From the NCBI RefSeq assembly GCF_037975245.1, contig NC_092569.1, positions 16,600,001 to 16,664,000 of the forward strand: DNA of 64,000 bases. Reading direction: 5' to 3'. A program made the translations under genes and the position numbers. The notes beneath the pieces were generated by a model. That model was not told the DNA's origin. It did not search any database and saw only the letters and a list, made by a program, of their open reading frames with translations. Origin of the DNA: Apostichopus japonicus (taxonomy: Eukaryota; Echinodermata; Holothuroidea; Aspidochirotida; Stichopodidae). Within the stretch, counting starts at the first letter, position 1. Each line of letters begins with the position of its first letter. Shown here piece by piece: positions 11,252 to 22,700 of the stretch.

Positions 11252-14200
11252 CTGTGAAAATGAAAACACGAGATGGAGATAAAATGCATGATCATATTTA
11301 AAATAGTTTTCAGTTATTTCCACACGGCATAAATTAAGAGACGGTTCATAGTATAATTTATGTAGAATTATTGATGAATGAAACACTGTCAAATTAAACA
11401 AACAGTTTTTTTTTAAATTTGTATTAATTCCCAAATAAATGTTGTATACACCGCTTGAAGGAATTGTTAGTGCCTTTAGATGAAACCCAAATTAATATTG
11501 ATTTGCTTTATTATACTTTTGTGCTTTTTTCCCAACATTATAAGAACACAATGATATATTTTCATTGCAAACTGACAATTTCTTTACGATTATACTGGAA
11601 CCCTTTCCAACGTCAATTAATACAAACAATAAAAACGGGACAAAATGGCTAAATTTAAACCAGTTTGTTGTCAGTATCCAATTTTCACATCACACGTTAT
11701 GGATTCATTTTTACTTTATGATACACATTATGTCTATGTCAAGTATTATATCGTTGCTACGACAATGGTACCGGTATGTGGGAACCGTATATAAAATTAA
11801 ATTAACCAATTATGAAGAACATTATTTTTTCATCAATGGTTTTATTTACCAAATTATTGTATTATTGTTTGAGAAGTCTTTAAAGATTTTTACTCTGTTA
11901 TTATTCTATTTTCGTTACGATTCCATTGGAACGGATATGAGGTCTTTTTAATTATTAGAGAGGGTAAAAAAAATTATGGGATGATGGGCAGATGACAAGG
12001 AAGTTGGAATAGGTTTGTTGTTATCAATTACAATGCCTTATGTCACTGTAGGTATAAGTGTTTCAACCTGAGTTCATTTAAGGTATATCTTTCAACCTGA
12101 GTTCATTTAAGGTGCGCATTGATCATGGATTCCAACCACAATTTCACCTGACCAGCTCTCTTCCGATTTGATAACAAACAGTGTTCTAATTGAATAAAAA
12201 TAGTCAGTAATTGTCTATGACCGCCGGCTGTCTACGCTTTAGCTCCCAATTTATCGTTTATCACATGTAAGTATACTTTATTAAATCTCACATTCGAACA
12301 TAATAAATAAACCAAATATAATTAAGATTTATGGATATATTAAAACAGTATGTTCAGACTGACAGCGTTGACGTGTTGGATTCTTCCGATGTTTTTTTTT
12401 ATAACAACAGAAGTATAGTATAACGGCCATTGCCCGGGAGGTTTGCAGTGTATCGTTGCAGATTTATGCAATGTTATTATAGACATGTAAATGAGTTCAT
12501 CATCATAGATATCGTTTTTGAGATGATCATTTCTAAAAGTCTGCGCATATGCTACATATTTGATGAATGATTACAATCACTAATGAACTGACAAATTTAA
12601 ATATACGGGTTATTTTGACGACAAATGTTACAAAGGGAGGTAACGTATCAAGGTAGTAATGCATAATTTGGTAGAGGCGTTCATAATTTCCTTGCTAATA
12701 TTTAGTCCTTTGTAAGGTATTGATGGTGACAAGCAAAATCCACGAGGTTTTATATTTACGTACCTGTAGTGCTGGAGCTATCGTAGTCTCCGAGGCCAAC
12801 TAAACGATACTTAGTCTCTTCATCGCTGATCCTAAACAGGTCGTACTTCGCAAAATAGGGATCTCCGTTCACGTTGTTTAAATCAATGCGAAGCATGTAA
12901 TCCTTTTGGTTAGTTAAGAGCGATATTTTATCGTTGCCAAGCCAAAATTCCTTATTTAGGAAACCAAAGCCATCTCGGTACTCATCCCAGTCTCTGTAAA
13001 ATTCTACGGAACCATCGACCCGGCGTTGGAAGACCTGGTTTAGTTTTAAAACAAAAACATGTCATATTTGGGTTGAAAATAAAGAACAATGTGAACGATT
13101 TACGTTTGAGGGGTATGATGTATTAGCCTTAGTGTAGTTAGTGTTTAATGGTGCGTCTAACGTTGAACAGATACGGTAACCCTTGCACCATTTAGATTCT
13201 TCTTTTCAAATGGAATACATTGGTATCATATCATTTTTGCCCATATTGCGAACAGTAATATGGCTATAGAAACATTTTGAGGCACCAAAAAACTTTACAC
13301 TATAAGAGAAAACAATCATACTTAGGATTATTAAGGTTACTCGTGAAGTTATTTTAAGCGTTATTAGAAACAATATCTAATACAGTAAATTTGACACTAA
13401 GTAACGTTTTCCTGAGAATTAAATCAAATTGAAAGGTATGAATAAAGAATGCAGCCCTTGTCGAACGAATAAGCACCTGTAACACAGAAAATCTGTATAA
13501 TGGAATCGCTTTTTACTGACCCAATGAAGTATAAAATATCAAAACACTGCAGCAGGCACGCTAAGGAGATATGAATTAAGGCTAATATTATTTTATGTTC
13601 TTACCGTCCAGCCTCCTCCGTCAATTGAGTTATTACAGTAAACTTGAAAAGGTTCATTGGCTCCATCTGGCTTAATCAGATAAATTCCAGATTCAGAGGA
13701 ACTCCCTTCACATTGGTCGTAAACTTCTTTACAATCTCGAGGATATTCTGGCACTTGGTAGAAAAAGTAGGAAGAGTCTGTAGAAATGAAAGAAAAACTT
13801 TTAAGTGAACTACCGAACTCGATGTCCCGTTTACCTAACTCTCGATTAAGGTGAAAATCACCGTTTGAAAAACAAATGTTTGTCAAATATTATAAATAAA
13901 TCTTACATACATTTTTTTGCTTGAAAGAACACCATTGAAGTACACATTGTAAAATCGCAAAAAAAAACAACAAATAAACAGAATAATAATTAATGAAGTA
14001 ACAGAATAACAAGCAAGTCCTGATAAGTTCTGGTAACTATTTTGTTAATTATAAAGGACAAATGTTGGCCCCCTTTTCACCGCCGCGACAAACATTAAAA
14101 CAATTTCATTAATATTTTGTACTTTTCAGCCAGTGTTAAAAGCGTGCTGCTTTTCGATTTTTAGATATTTTTTATAATTTTTATTTGACCAAATTACAAA

Positions 14201-17200
14201 ATCCAGAGTACGCCTTTCTGTGAAATAAGAATTATGAATAATGGTGGTAGGTCTTAGTTTATATAAAATACCGCATCAAGAAACGAGAGTATAAATGCAT
14301 ATTAACCATATTATGTGAAGACTACAAAAGCAGAAATCACCATTTTTGTCAATTCAGATCATTAATATGACTGATTAATTACGTTCCCGTATTACTGTTT
14401 TTGATGATAGCAATTTTTTTTACAAACGGAATTGAATATTAATTGAGATAAATACAATAAATGTATTTATTCACCAATGGGTATCTCCATAATAACAGTT
14501 TCCTAAAGGCATGAAATCCAAATTAATAATGTAAATTAAGTTTCATTCAAACAGAAATTTTAAATGAAGTAAACTAAATTAAAAAATCAATTCTAGTAGC
14601 TATGTTTGTTTAAGATTAATCGACAAATGTTGGCCTTCTTTAGACCACCGCGAAAAACGTTAAAAGGCTCTCAGTTTTGCTTACTATAAGTTGTTTTCAG
14701 CCAGCTTTAAAAGCTGGTTAGTTTTCGTTTTACAGTAGTGTTTGTAACCAAATTAAACAATCCACAATACGTCTTTATGTAAAGAAAGTATTTAATAAAT
14801 ATTAACAACTCGATGATGATATAAGGTAGTAGGTATTGGTACATATTTAATAACCACATCACGAATCGGAAGTATAGCAGCATATTAAACTAATGTATGT
14901 AAAACAAAGATGAAATCACAATAATTATCTATCAAAATCAATGATATAAATAACTTATTTAGTTAGATGAATCCTATATATCGATGGGTACCTCTAAATT
15001 TAAAAAAAAAAATGAAAATTACATTCATACTTGCAATGTCCATTTTAGAACGTGTAGATTTTTTCTTTGTTAAAGATTCATGTAAAAGTTCATTGAAATA
15101 GTAAACACAAAATGAATAAGAATGACACATTTTCTTACCTCCAGTGCTTCTTTTGTTCCTGCCAGAATTTTCCCGTCCAACATTCTAAAATGGAGATATG
15201 AAAATTGAAACATCAAAGTCAACAAATTCACTAAAAGGACATTCCGATAGGCAGGAGGGACTCGTTTGTAAAGGGTACTTACCGCCGAATTCAATTAAGT
15301 TCCAAAGCATTTTTAAGTTGCTGTTAATCTTTGGTTAAAGTTTAATGTAGTGATATCAAGGATCATTAACTATGTCACCATTGGGTCATCTTAATCATTT
15401 CACTGATAGAGAAGCAGTTACTTTGACCTATCGTGTGACAAGGTTTCGGTAATATTCGTATAAAATATCTTTCTCTTTTACTCAGATATTTAGCTTCTTT
15501 GTAGGAAACATTACGGGAAATCAAGAGACACTATTCCAACACTCTATCCCAACACAGTATAACTATTCAGTTCATAACGTATATAGAACTTTCGTTAAGC
15601 CGTGACATATTTTAATGAACACAAAATGTGTTTCTATTTGATAGTGTATTGTCGTTCTGTTTACTTCTTGGCATACATGTTTGAAGAAACTTTTCAAATT
15701 ATTTTTGAAACTATTAAGATGACAGAATGACTGAAGAAACAAGTTACACACTCATTGCTATTGTTGTCCTGTTTCCCGCCCTTATATTGAATAACCTAGA
15801 TAAAACAATAATATGTGGCGATGAATTTTCGCGACATGAAGTGAGAAAGTAATATGATTCGTTCTGGACGTTCACAATTTTCATAAATATATCTCATATT
15901 AATGGTCATGTTGTGTTTGTGTAGTAAAGGGAAATACGACTATAGTAGTGCTTACTTGAATTTATTATCGTTTAATTAGAAATTAAGGATTGATGAAAAT
16001 ATTGCGAATTGACTTTCATGTACATACAAATGCGTCTCGAATTATCCTGGTTGAATAAGTCGCTTTCGTATCATTTCTGCATTTTGTCATGTCACCTTGT
16101 TCTTTTATTATTATTTTTTTCAGAATAAGCTGAATGAATAGCCCAGCTTCAACTTGAAACATAATTTACATTGATAAGAAAGTTTAGAGATTTATCTAAA
16201 ATAGTACTAAGTACGGAAGGTACTCTCACCGTTTCTTCCCTTCAAGGTTATGTTTGCTTAGTAAGTTCTACCAGTTTGGCCTTATGACACATATGATGTA
16301 TTTGTTAGTAATGATCTAGAATACTTTAAAAAAATTCCTTCATAAACTTATACAACAGATTTAATTTGCTACAATTAAAGCTATATGGAATGCATCGTAT
16401 TAAGCAAGGTTGTGTTTAAGAACTTGGAAAACTTCAACGCACTGATATTGACAACATTTTATCATCAACTGTAATATTCGCTTTCTGTGTTGTTCAAAAA
16501 TTGAAATGGATTCCTTATTGCCTTCTCCATTTTTTTCAAATGTTTCCAAAGATAAATCCTTTTTGAATGTTTTATATAAAAAATTATTCGTTAACATAAA
16601 CTAGCAGCGTTTCTCCATTAGAATCACTAATACAAATCCTAATCTAATCTAATAAATCTGGAAAGACATATTTATTTGAGAGATATTTTACAGGCCTTTA
16701 TTAATACATACGATTCAACAATGTTATTAAGCCTATAAACCCTAATATGCTATTTTAACCAGTCTCAGTCATAAACGAATTGTTCAGTTTTCCTTTGTAG
16801 TAATACGGCGTACTTTTGACGTTTATATTCAACACTACAACACAGTTTAAGGCAATGAGTGATTCTTGTCATTTGTTTAAACTGTTATTAAAATATTTGG
16901 ATATTCCATCGCTATGTCGTCGATGTCATGTCAAGGAAAACATGCTCTAAGAACACGGAAGAGAACAATTTATTTTTTATTTTTAATAAAAAAAAATTGA
17001 GTCTTTCGGTAGAATATATAACTTTCAGTAGTGCGTGTCCCGATTAGATACTTAAAAGTTTGGTAAATGTTGTTCTTTGGTTAACTTACAGAGTTAAACA
17101 AGCCGAAGCAACGTTATTCTCTCCTTGGTATATTGGGTTGTGTTTATGGTAAGTTTAATTAATGAAATATATGACGAAAGTAATATAGAGTGATTGTTTA

Positions 17201-19127
17201 ATATATATGTACTGGTACTTGGTAGATTCACATCGAATATTATCTATTCAATATTTACATCAAGTGTTTGTGATTTATGAGTATAACTTATGATTCTAAG
17301 GCATCATTCCACAAGATTTAATATGAATATAGAGACGTTTTAAGTTTGATCGATTGCTCTGAGTTTCTGAGATTCGGCAGCAAAGTGTCAAGAGCGTTAA
17401 CATTTGTTGAAAGTAATAATTTATTGGTTTCCTAAGTAATTCACAGTAAGTAATAGACTGACATTTAAGTATCAAGTTTTTAACTATTTTGATTTCTTCA
17501 TTGATTCCTTAATGAAGTTACTTGTTATTTGGAAAGGTATCAGTGAAAACACATTTGTCAAATTTATATATTTCTTGGCGCAAAAAAGAGAATGCCTATC
17601 CAAGAATATCATCAATTACAGGTTAAGGACTGATTACTGGTAAAAGCGACATTTATCATAACATGTAAATAATTTTCGCTACCAAATTACATCCAACAGA
17701 ATATATAATACATATCCAATGAATGGGAAATACATATTTATTTGAGAGAAATTTTAGAGGCCATAATTATTAAACACGATACAACGGTGACATGAAACAT
17801 AGACTGAAATATGATATTTTACTCAGTCCCCTGAAAAAAGATTGTTTGATATTCATTTGCACTGATATGCGGGACTTTGGCCAGACATATCCGAAGTTCC
17901 TGTTGTAAACTTGATGAAATAAAGTCGATATGTTTTCTTTTCAACTTTTCAACTGCTATGAAAAGAAATCCTATCAAGAATTCCTTGGTGAGATGTCAAG
18001 GAAAGAACGCGCTCAAAACACAGGAGAAAACAAACTACGGTGTCGATTGATATAAACAATGAGTCTTGCGGTAGAATAAATACATTTATATAATAGTGGG
18101 TATCCTGAGTAGATATTCACAATGGCTAAAATCGTTGCTTTGTTTATATTTTACACAATTAAACAAGTCAAGACAACTTTATTCTTTTTTGTCTACTTTT
18201 AATCTGCTTTAGTCTTAAATGTAATTAACGGAATATAAATTAATCATTTGAAATTATTGGATCTCATTTTCTTGATATATAAAAGATAATCGCTTAAATC
18301 ATTCCCGTAACTTAAGTTGTTATGGTTTATGAGTACTTTTTTATTTAAGACATCATTTAACCGTTTAATCTTACTTACCTAATCCATTACTAAGAAAATT
18401 TTATCAATGGTTCAAATAGTTCCTACTATTGTTTCAAAGCATTAAGTTATTGGTATTGCACTGTATCATGTATCTAGCAAGTCACCTTCCGTCATGTATT
18501 TTTTAAATATATATTTCAATTGCCAAAAATGGATATTGGAACTATGTTTGTACTATAGGATTGATGTACTAGATTGGAAGCCAGTTAACGATGGCTCAAG
18601 GAAAAACTTCAATTAATCTTTGTTAAGGAATCCACAGTTATATCCTTAGATATGATAACTATTTTCATGTTTTTTGTTTCCAATAATTGTCATAGTTTAT
18701 TTGCTATGTTGGACGATGTAATTAAATACCCGTTTGAAACGTGATCGTTTCGACGAAATATGGGCAAGTCATTGTCAATTTTAAATTGCTTATTGTATTC
18801 GTTAATAAAAGGAATTCTTATCGTTGTTTCGAGAAAATAACTGATATTTAGACCCCCTTTCAAACCTATCCATATTAATGATATGGTGTAATTAAACTTA
18901 TTATATTTTATTGTGCACACCGACAATAATGTCAAACAGCATGGTAAAGAGAAACTGAAAATCATATGTAGTTTAAAAATTATTGAGTTAGAAAATCATT
19001 TATCACAATTAAATATTTAACTTCAACTTGAATTTGTTAAAAGATAAAAGAAACTTACGGTTTCTGCCTGAAAAGCTGGAAGTTGAGAGAAGAGTCCCAA
19101 AACACAAAATGTTAGAATGAACTGCAT
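11001..19127 (-). CDS. FREP-2: secreted fibrinogen-related protein, type I (complete, 269 aa)
   Basis: Five exons: 19059-19127, 15139-15184, 13605-13777, 12764-13034, 11001-11251 (810 nt including the stop). All introns are GT-AG with phases 0, 1, 0, 1. Residues 1-23 are a signal peptide, 24-38 carry RNKR, and from about 50 to the end is one FBG domain: [27 protein letters not shown] (203-207, calcium-loop-like), GAWW (220-223), NLNGLY and the terminal EMKIRPV. Ficolins and tachylectins have the same layout and bind acetylated sugars, so a humoral recognition lectin is inferred. Oddities: the usual C-terminal cysteine pair (NCA and DCH in ficolins) is replaced by Leu214 and Tyr227, leaving three cysteines in the mature chain (54, 61, 86). 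Sequons are at N87 and N196. There is no collagen stalk or Ig domain. Exon 5 is identical in protein to that of FREP-4. Confidence 0.92.
12061..12113 (+). repeat. 24-bp direct repeat in FREP-2 intron 4
   Basis: Two copies of a 24-mer beginning TTTCAACCTGAG, separated by 5 bp. The duplicate at about 39258-39310 carries single-base differences. Confidence 0.8.
12764..13034 (-). CDS. FREP-2 exon 4
   Basis: Encodes [19 protein letters not shown] onward to LGDYDSSSTT (residues 97-186), with no cysteine. The FREP-2-specific residues are FLNKEFW and GDYD. The donor is GTACGT. Confidence 0.93.
13605..13777 (-). CDS. FREP-2 exon 3
   Basis: Encodes residues 39-96. Val replaces the Glu or Asp found in the other genes at YFFYQ(V)PEY. 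Cysteines are at 54, 61 and 86 and the sequon NNS at 87. It ends GGGWT in phase 0. Confidence 0.93.
15139..15184 (-). CDS. FREP-2 exon 2 (RNKR mini-exon)
   Basis: Encodes [15 protein letters not shown] between acceptor TTTTAG and donor GTAAG. Two residues differ from FREP-1, and RNKR is kept. Confidence 0.85.
15283..15328 (-). other. Candidate alternative exon 2b of FREP-2 (open)
   Basis: 46 nt with AG and GTAAGT borders and the right phases. It encodes INSNLKMLWNLIEFG, with no cysteine, unlike the FREP-1/-3 copy. Most differences from FREP-1 change the amino acid, so constraint is not evident. Confidence 0.33.
19059..19127 (-). CDS. FREP-2 exon 1 (signal peptide)
   Basis: MQFILTFCVLG to FQAET, 23 codons. 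It differs from FREP-1/-3 by Thr for Ile at position 6. The donor is GTAAG at 19058-19054. Confidence 0.9.
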
Positions 19128-19235
19128 CTTGACGATTTTTTCTGGTCTTAACGATCACAAATCTCAAGAAGGAATGAAGTAAACTTTCTGGCAGCGAACC
19201 AGTTCAACCACTTTATGAGCATACCCTACGTTCTA

Positions 19236-19259
19236 TGACGTGGTTGTTGACACGTGTCA
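19236..19259 (-). promoter_or_regulatory. FREP-2 promoter module
   Basis: TGACGTGG at 19236-19243 and TGACACGTGTCA at 19248-19259, with spacing identical to the other genes. A CATAAAG stretch about 45 bp nearer the start is a possible weak TATA-like site, shared only with FREP-5. Confidence 0.55.
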
Positions 19260-19823
19260 CCGAAGAGCTGATTAACCATTTACATTTATACTAATTGTTA
19301 TAACCCGGATGATCACGTAAATAAAAACATAAGCTAACAGTTTTTTCTATTGTCCCTTAAAGAGTAACATTTATGATAATTACTATTAGTCCATTTTTAT
19401 AGCATTAATTGTATAGACGTAATGCGATGTCAATTTAATGGTCATGTTAGTTATATTACATTCATATACAATCTTTAACCAATTCAGAATATCTCTTTCG
19501 ATAACACAAATTATATCGCATATATATTACACTCAGCTTATTAACCTTTCACCTATAAGTATCTTCGTAAGTTTGAATCCTAACGTACTACTTTCAATTA
19601 ACCGAGTTTCGTCTCCTGCAGCTTACCATCAATAGTTTAATGATGTTAAGGAAACTCCTGTAGAGCCCATGAGCAGTGGGAAATTGAACTATATATCTAC
19701 AACCAAGTCTTAGGATACCATTTAACAGTATCAAACCTCCATATCTATTAAAAAAAAAATCCAACTAACGTTCTCTACAAGTTGCCATGTTTTTGTGATA
19801 TTACCCAGGATGCAACGTTTGCA

Positions 19824-19831
19824 TGACGTCA
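19824..19831. promoter_or_regulatory. CRE-like palindrome TGACGTCA, upstream of FREP-2
   Basis: Intact site at the edge of the 0.7-kb block. Confidence 0.3.
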
Positions 19832-19841
19832 CACATGCACC

Positions 19842-20500
19842 TCGGCAGAGTTAGACTTGCCGCTATGCAGATTCTCTCGTAGAACCGCTGCACACAAAAC
19901 AACGCTGGCGTACGGTATATGCTGAAACTGCTAAACTATCAATAATTTTCATATTATTACAACGGTTGAACTGGACTTTATTATCCAGAAATTTAAAGAA
20001 AAATAACTTAAGTTACCTTGTAGCCATCTTGCGTTCGATTTTGAGTAATGTATACAGACGAGATGTAGCCTAGGCCTAAATAGTGTATCGTCCAATGTCC
20101 ACAATCGTAGTTCGAGTAACAAGTATAGTTACTATATAACTTAGTCATAGTAACACTACTCGACATACTGTGACTGCGATCATCACTTCGTCGATGAAAA
20201 GTATCGTTTATTCGAGCAATTCAACATGACTAAGGCCCACATTATCCCAGATGACTATTGCGTAGAACTGACTCCATCACCCCGACATAAGGTGCCACAA
20301 AGTAATAGTAATTTCAGAAGAAAGTGATCGAGCCATAGTTTAAAATTCGGAAGCAAACAATGACAATCACTGTGCGTCTGTAATGACAGTCATCTTGCAA
20401 AATACCAATTTATTTATAAACGACATTTAGCGTACGTATGTATCTATCGTTCAAAATTGGTTAAATATTCTACATTTACTTGGAGTATGAAGATGTTTAG
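19842..20500 (-). repeat. 0.7-kb conserved spacer block, copy upstream of FREP-2
   Basis: Shared with 46218-46900 and 59371-60072, absent upstream of FREP-1 and FREP-3. On the minus strand it has a short open stretch with CYSNYDCGHWTIHYLGLG ending near a GTAAC. The frame is broken by stops in the FREP-5 copy. I do not recognise the protein, and a decayed gene or mobile element is possible. Confidence 0.5.
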
Positions 20501-21545
20501 TTATTATACCACTGGCAAGTTACTACCAATTTCAGCATTCAATATATCGATAACGGTTACAGTTGCTGGCAAGTTTTATTAAAATGCTTGGAAACAATTT
20601 TTCTTTTATCAGTAACCTCATTTACCCCTTGATTATCCTAGGAGTTTGCCAAGTCTATATATATTTCAAATTAGTAAAGAAGCTCTCCTTTAAGCTTGTA
20701 ATATATTTTTGTCATCTATAAGAAACTCATCCGTACCAAGTTTCTTTTCGCCAGCCTGATGGGAAAAAATGAAATTTATATGCTCCCTTGTTCACTCGTT
20801 CCCACGTCTTCTAGCTCCCTTGTCCATAATTGTCTTCTTGGATTATTGTATATACATGCTATGTATGTATACTACGTATGTTAAGTGGGTATGAAAAAAG
20901 GGGCGCACTTTCTAATTCAAAATATAGGAAACCAAATTATTCAAGAACGACACATTTATCGTCGATGTGTTAAACTTTGTTTTATTACTTTTATCACGGA
21001 CATGCTGAGTAACCATCTTAATATGAACTATAACATTATACCGTTAATAGAATCACCCACTTCGAACATTGTCTTTTGCTTATTGTTTGGTATGAGAAAG
21101 AGCCCTTTCAATCAACTAGGTTTATAAATTAAAATGTCTCTACATGCAGACCATTATTTCAGTTGCTTAGATGCAACCCAAAACACAATAGAAAAACTAA
21201 CCGTTACAATTTTAAGGGCTCCCATATATAACTGGTTTACAGTGTATCTTGTTTTTGTTTTGTTTTTGTGTGTCCGACAAATCATGTTGTATATCATTTA
21301 CGGATACGTTGCTTTTTTTATGAGGTTTTAAATAATTTATGTTCGTTTAGTAATTATAACTATATAAAAAGATGCTGTAATAGTTACAATTTACCATTAA
21401 AAGGCGCATTCCAAACAATCTACTATTTTAAGGCGAATATTTTGAAATCCGGACTAAGTATGGAATCATCATGAGCACTCTTTTCTCCTGTTGTATAAGG
21501 TATTGCGAATTAGATTCTGCCTAAAGCGATCCTTTTACGATAATA

Positions 21546-21611
21546 ATGAGATTTACACGAAGTATTTTTTTGCCTCGATTCTGATTGTTTTATCGGTTAA
21601 AACTGGTAAAG
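21546..21611 (+). pseudogene. Signal-peptide-like exon with a homopolymer frameshift
   Basis: An ATG at 21546 starts MRFTRSIF but reads into a stop. The +1 frame after a run of seven T (21565-21571) gives FASILIVLSVKTGK and then a donor GTGAGT at 21612. A hydrophobic leader plus a donor suggests a first exon of a secreted protein, broken by a one-base length change or a sequencing error. No following exon was identified. Confidence 0.25.
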
Positions 21612-22119
21612 GTGAGTACCCTTTTCTTAGTTAAAACTGATGTGTGTTATTATTTCTTAACATCTGTTACATTTATGACTAGTTGCTACTGCAGTACACT
21701 TACAAACAGAAAATACTAAACACTCTCATCCTATGCATAATGATTAACTGGATAACCAGACTACTTTAAAGGTTTCGCCAATAATTTCGTCTACATTTAT
21801 TGGAAGACACTTAACTGCAAAACGCTTAAAATCTGCATGTTGAACCATCTTTACAACGTCAGTTTGTAAGTTTTGCACAGTAGTATCTGCTGACAAGTCT
21901 AACATGTGTTACGGTGTTATAACCTACTTTAGCTTATACTGCGTACTGTTTGCCTCTTATGAACAGTACAAACTGATCAAGGGTCCGTTGCAAAACTAAG
22001 ACTACACTAGATCTTCTGACTGTTTTGACCAAATGAAAGTTATAAGTTAATATTAGAGATTCCACTCTTATAAGTTGGTAATTTAGCCGCCAATCCATTT
22101 TTTAAAGTGTACATTAATC

Positions 22120-22700
22120 ACATGAAATGATCTACCGTAATGTCTACTGTAAAATTCGTCCACTGTGGGAAAACCTCTGCATAAGCTACAGTGTAGAACC
22201 ACATGTGAAAGTTCCATTACCTTTATCTTCTCCAATTCTATCGTTAACTATATGTAAATCCAAACTTTAACAAGTCTCAAAAAGTTTACGACCATTGTTG
22301 TTAGTAACTTTATCCCCATGGTTGTACCGAGATGTGCAAATATCTTATAGATCAAGATCGGATTTGGAGTTCAAATCATTGTATAAAGTATCGGAATCAG
22401 TTCCATGCATTTTAAACTCTTCAGAGTCAAATAAGTCACTTAGCGTGTTCATTATTGTATAGGAATCTCCCACGAGATAGATCAAGGCACCATTGTATAT
22501 AAATTTGAAAAGAATGCAATCGTTGGCGATGACATCAAACAAATCCGGATCATCCGGGTATTTAGAATTCTCGTGTGGTATGTAGGTACCACCCACAATC
22601 ACTTAACCAACCACGCTATCGTCAATCGCTGTCAACAATGTTTCATCTAAACGAGATATCTTAGAGTACTTGGTAATTGCCGGACAGAGAGAATTTAATT
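22120..22700 (-). mobile_element. Decayed non-LTR retrotransposon endonuclease fragment
   Basis: The minus strand reads VIVGGTYIPHENSKYPDDPD, then LIYLVGDSYT where GDFN is usual, then (towards 22140) NNNGRKLFETC, a stop, SLDLHIVNDRIGEDKG and FTCGST. These match in order the APE-type endonuclease of LINE-like elements (YIPPENSKY, GDFN, NGRKLL, IVNGR). In-frame stops and the lost GDFN asparagine make it inactive. No reverse transcriptase is visible nearby. Confidence 0.65.

Larger units (their letters stand above)
1..12750. repeat. Recent segmental duplication, left copy
   Basis: Nearly identical to 27231-39945, with an offset falling from 27230 to about 27192 through small indels, mostly in homopolymers. 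It spans the FREP-1 5' half, the type I spacer, and FREP-2 exon 5 with intron 4. Similarity drops at about 12750, a few bases before exon 4. The other edge is outside the window. Two units of the 13-kb array fit the offset. Confidence 0.9.

Noticed and set aside
11565-11951. 128-codon plus-strand open frame in FREP-2 intron 4, repeated at 38759-39145
   Set aside because: It lies antisense in an AT-rich intron, with a composition dominated by I, F, Y and N. It is shared only because of the recent duplication and absent from the other introns 4.
15070-15294. Minus-strand open frame reading [16 protein letters not shown] across exon 2
   Set aside because: This is exon 2 in the wrong frame. Joining it to exon 3 in this frame gives a stop, whereas the [15 protein letters not shown] frame joins correctly.
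20885-21127. 80-codon plus-strand open frame in the unique spacer stretch
   Set aside because: No domain, leader or splice context is recognisable, and its length is unremarkable for this base composition.
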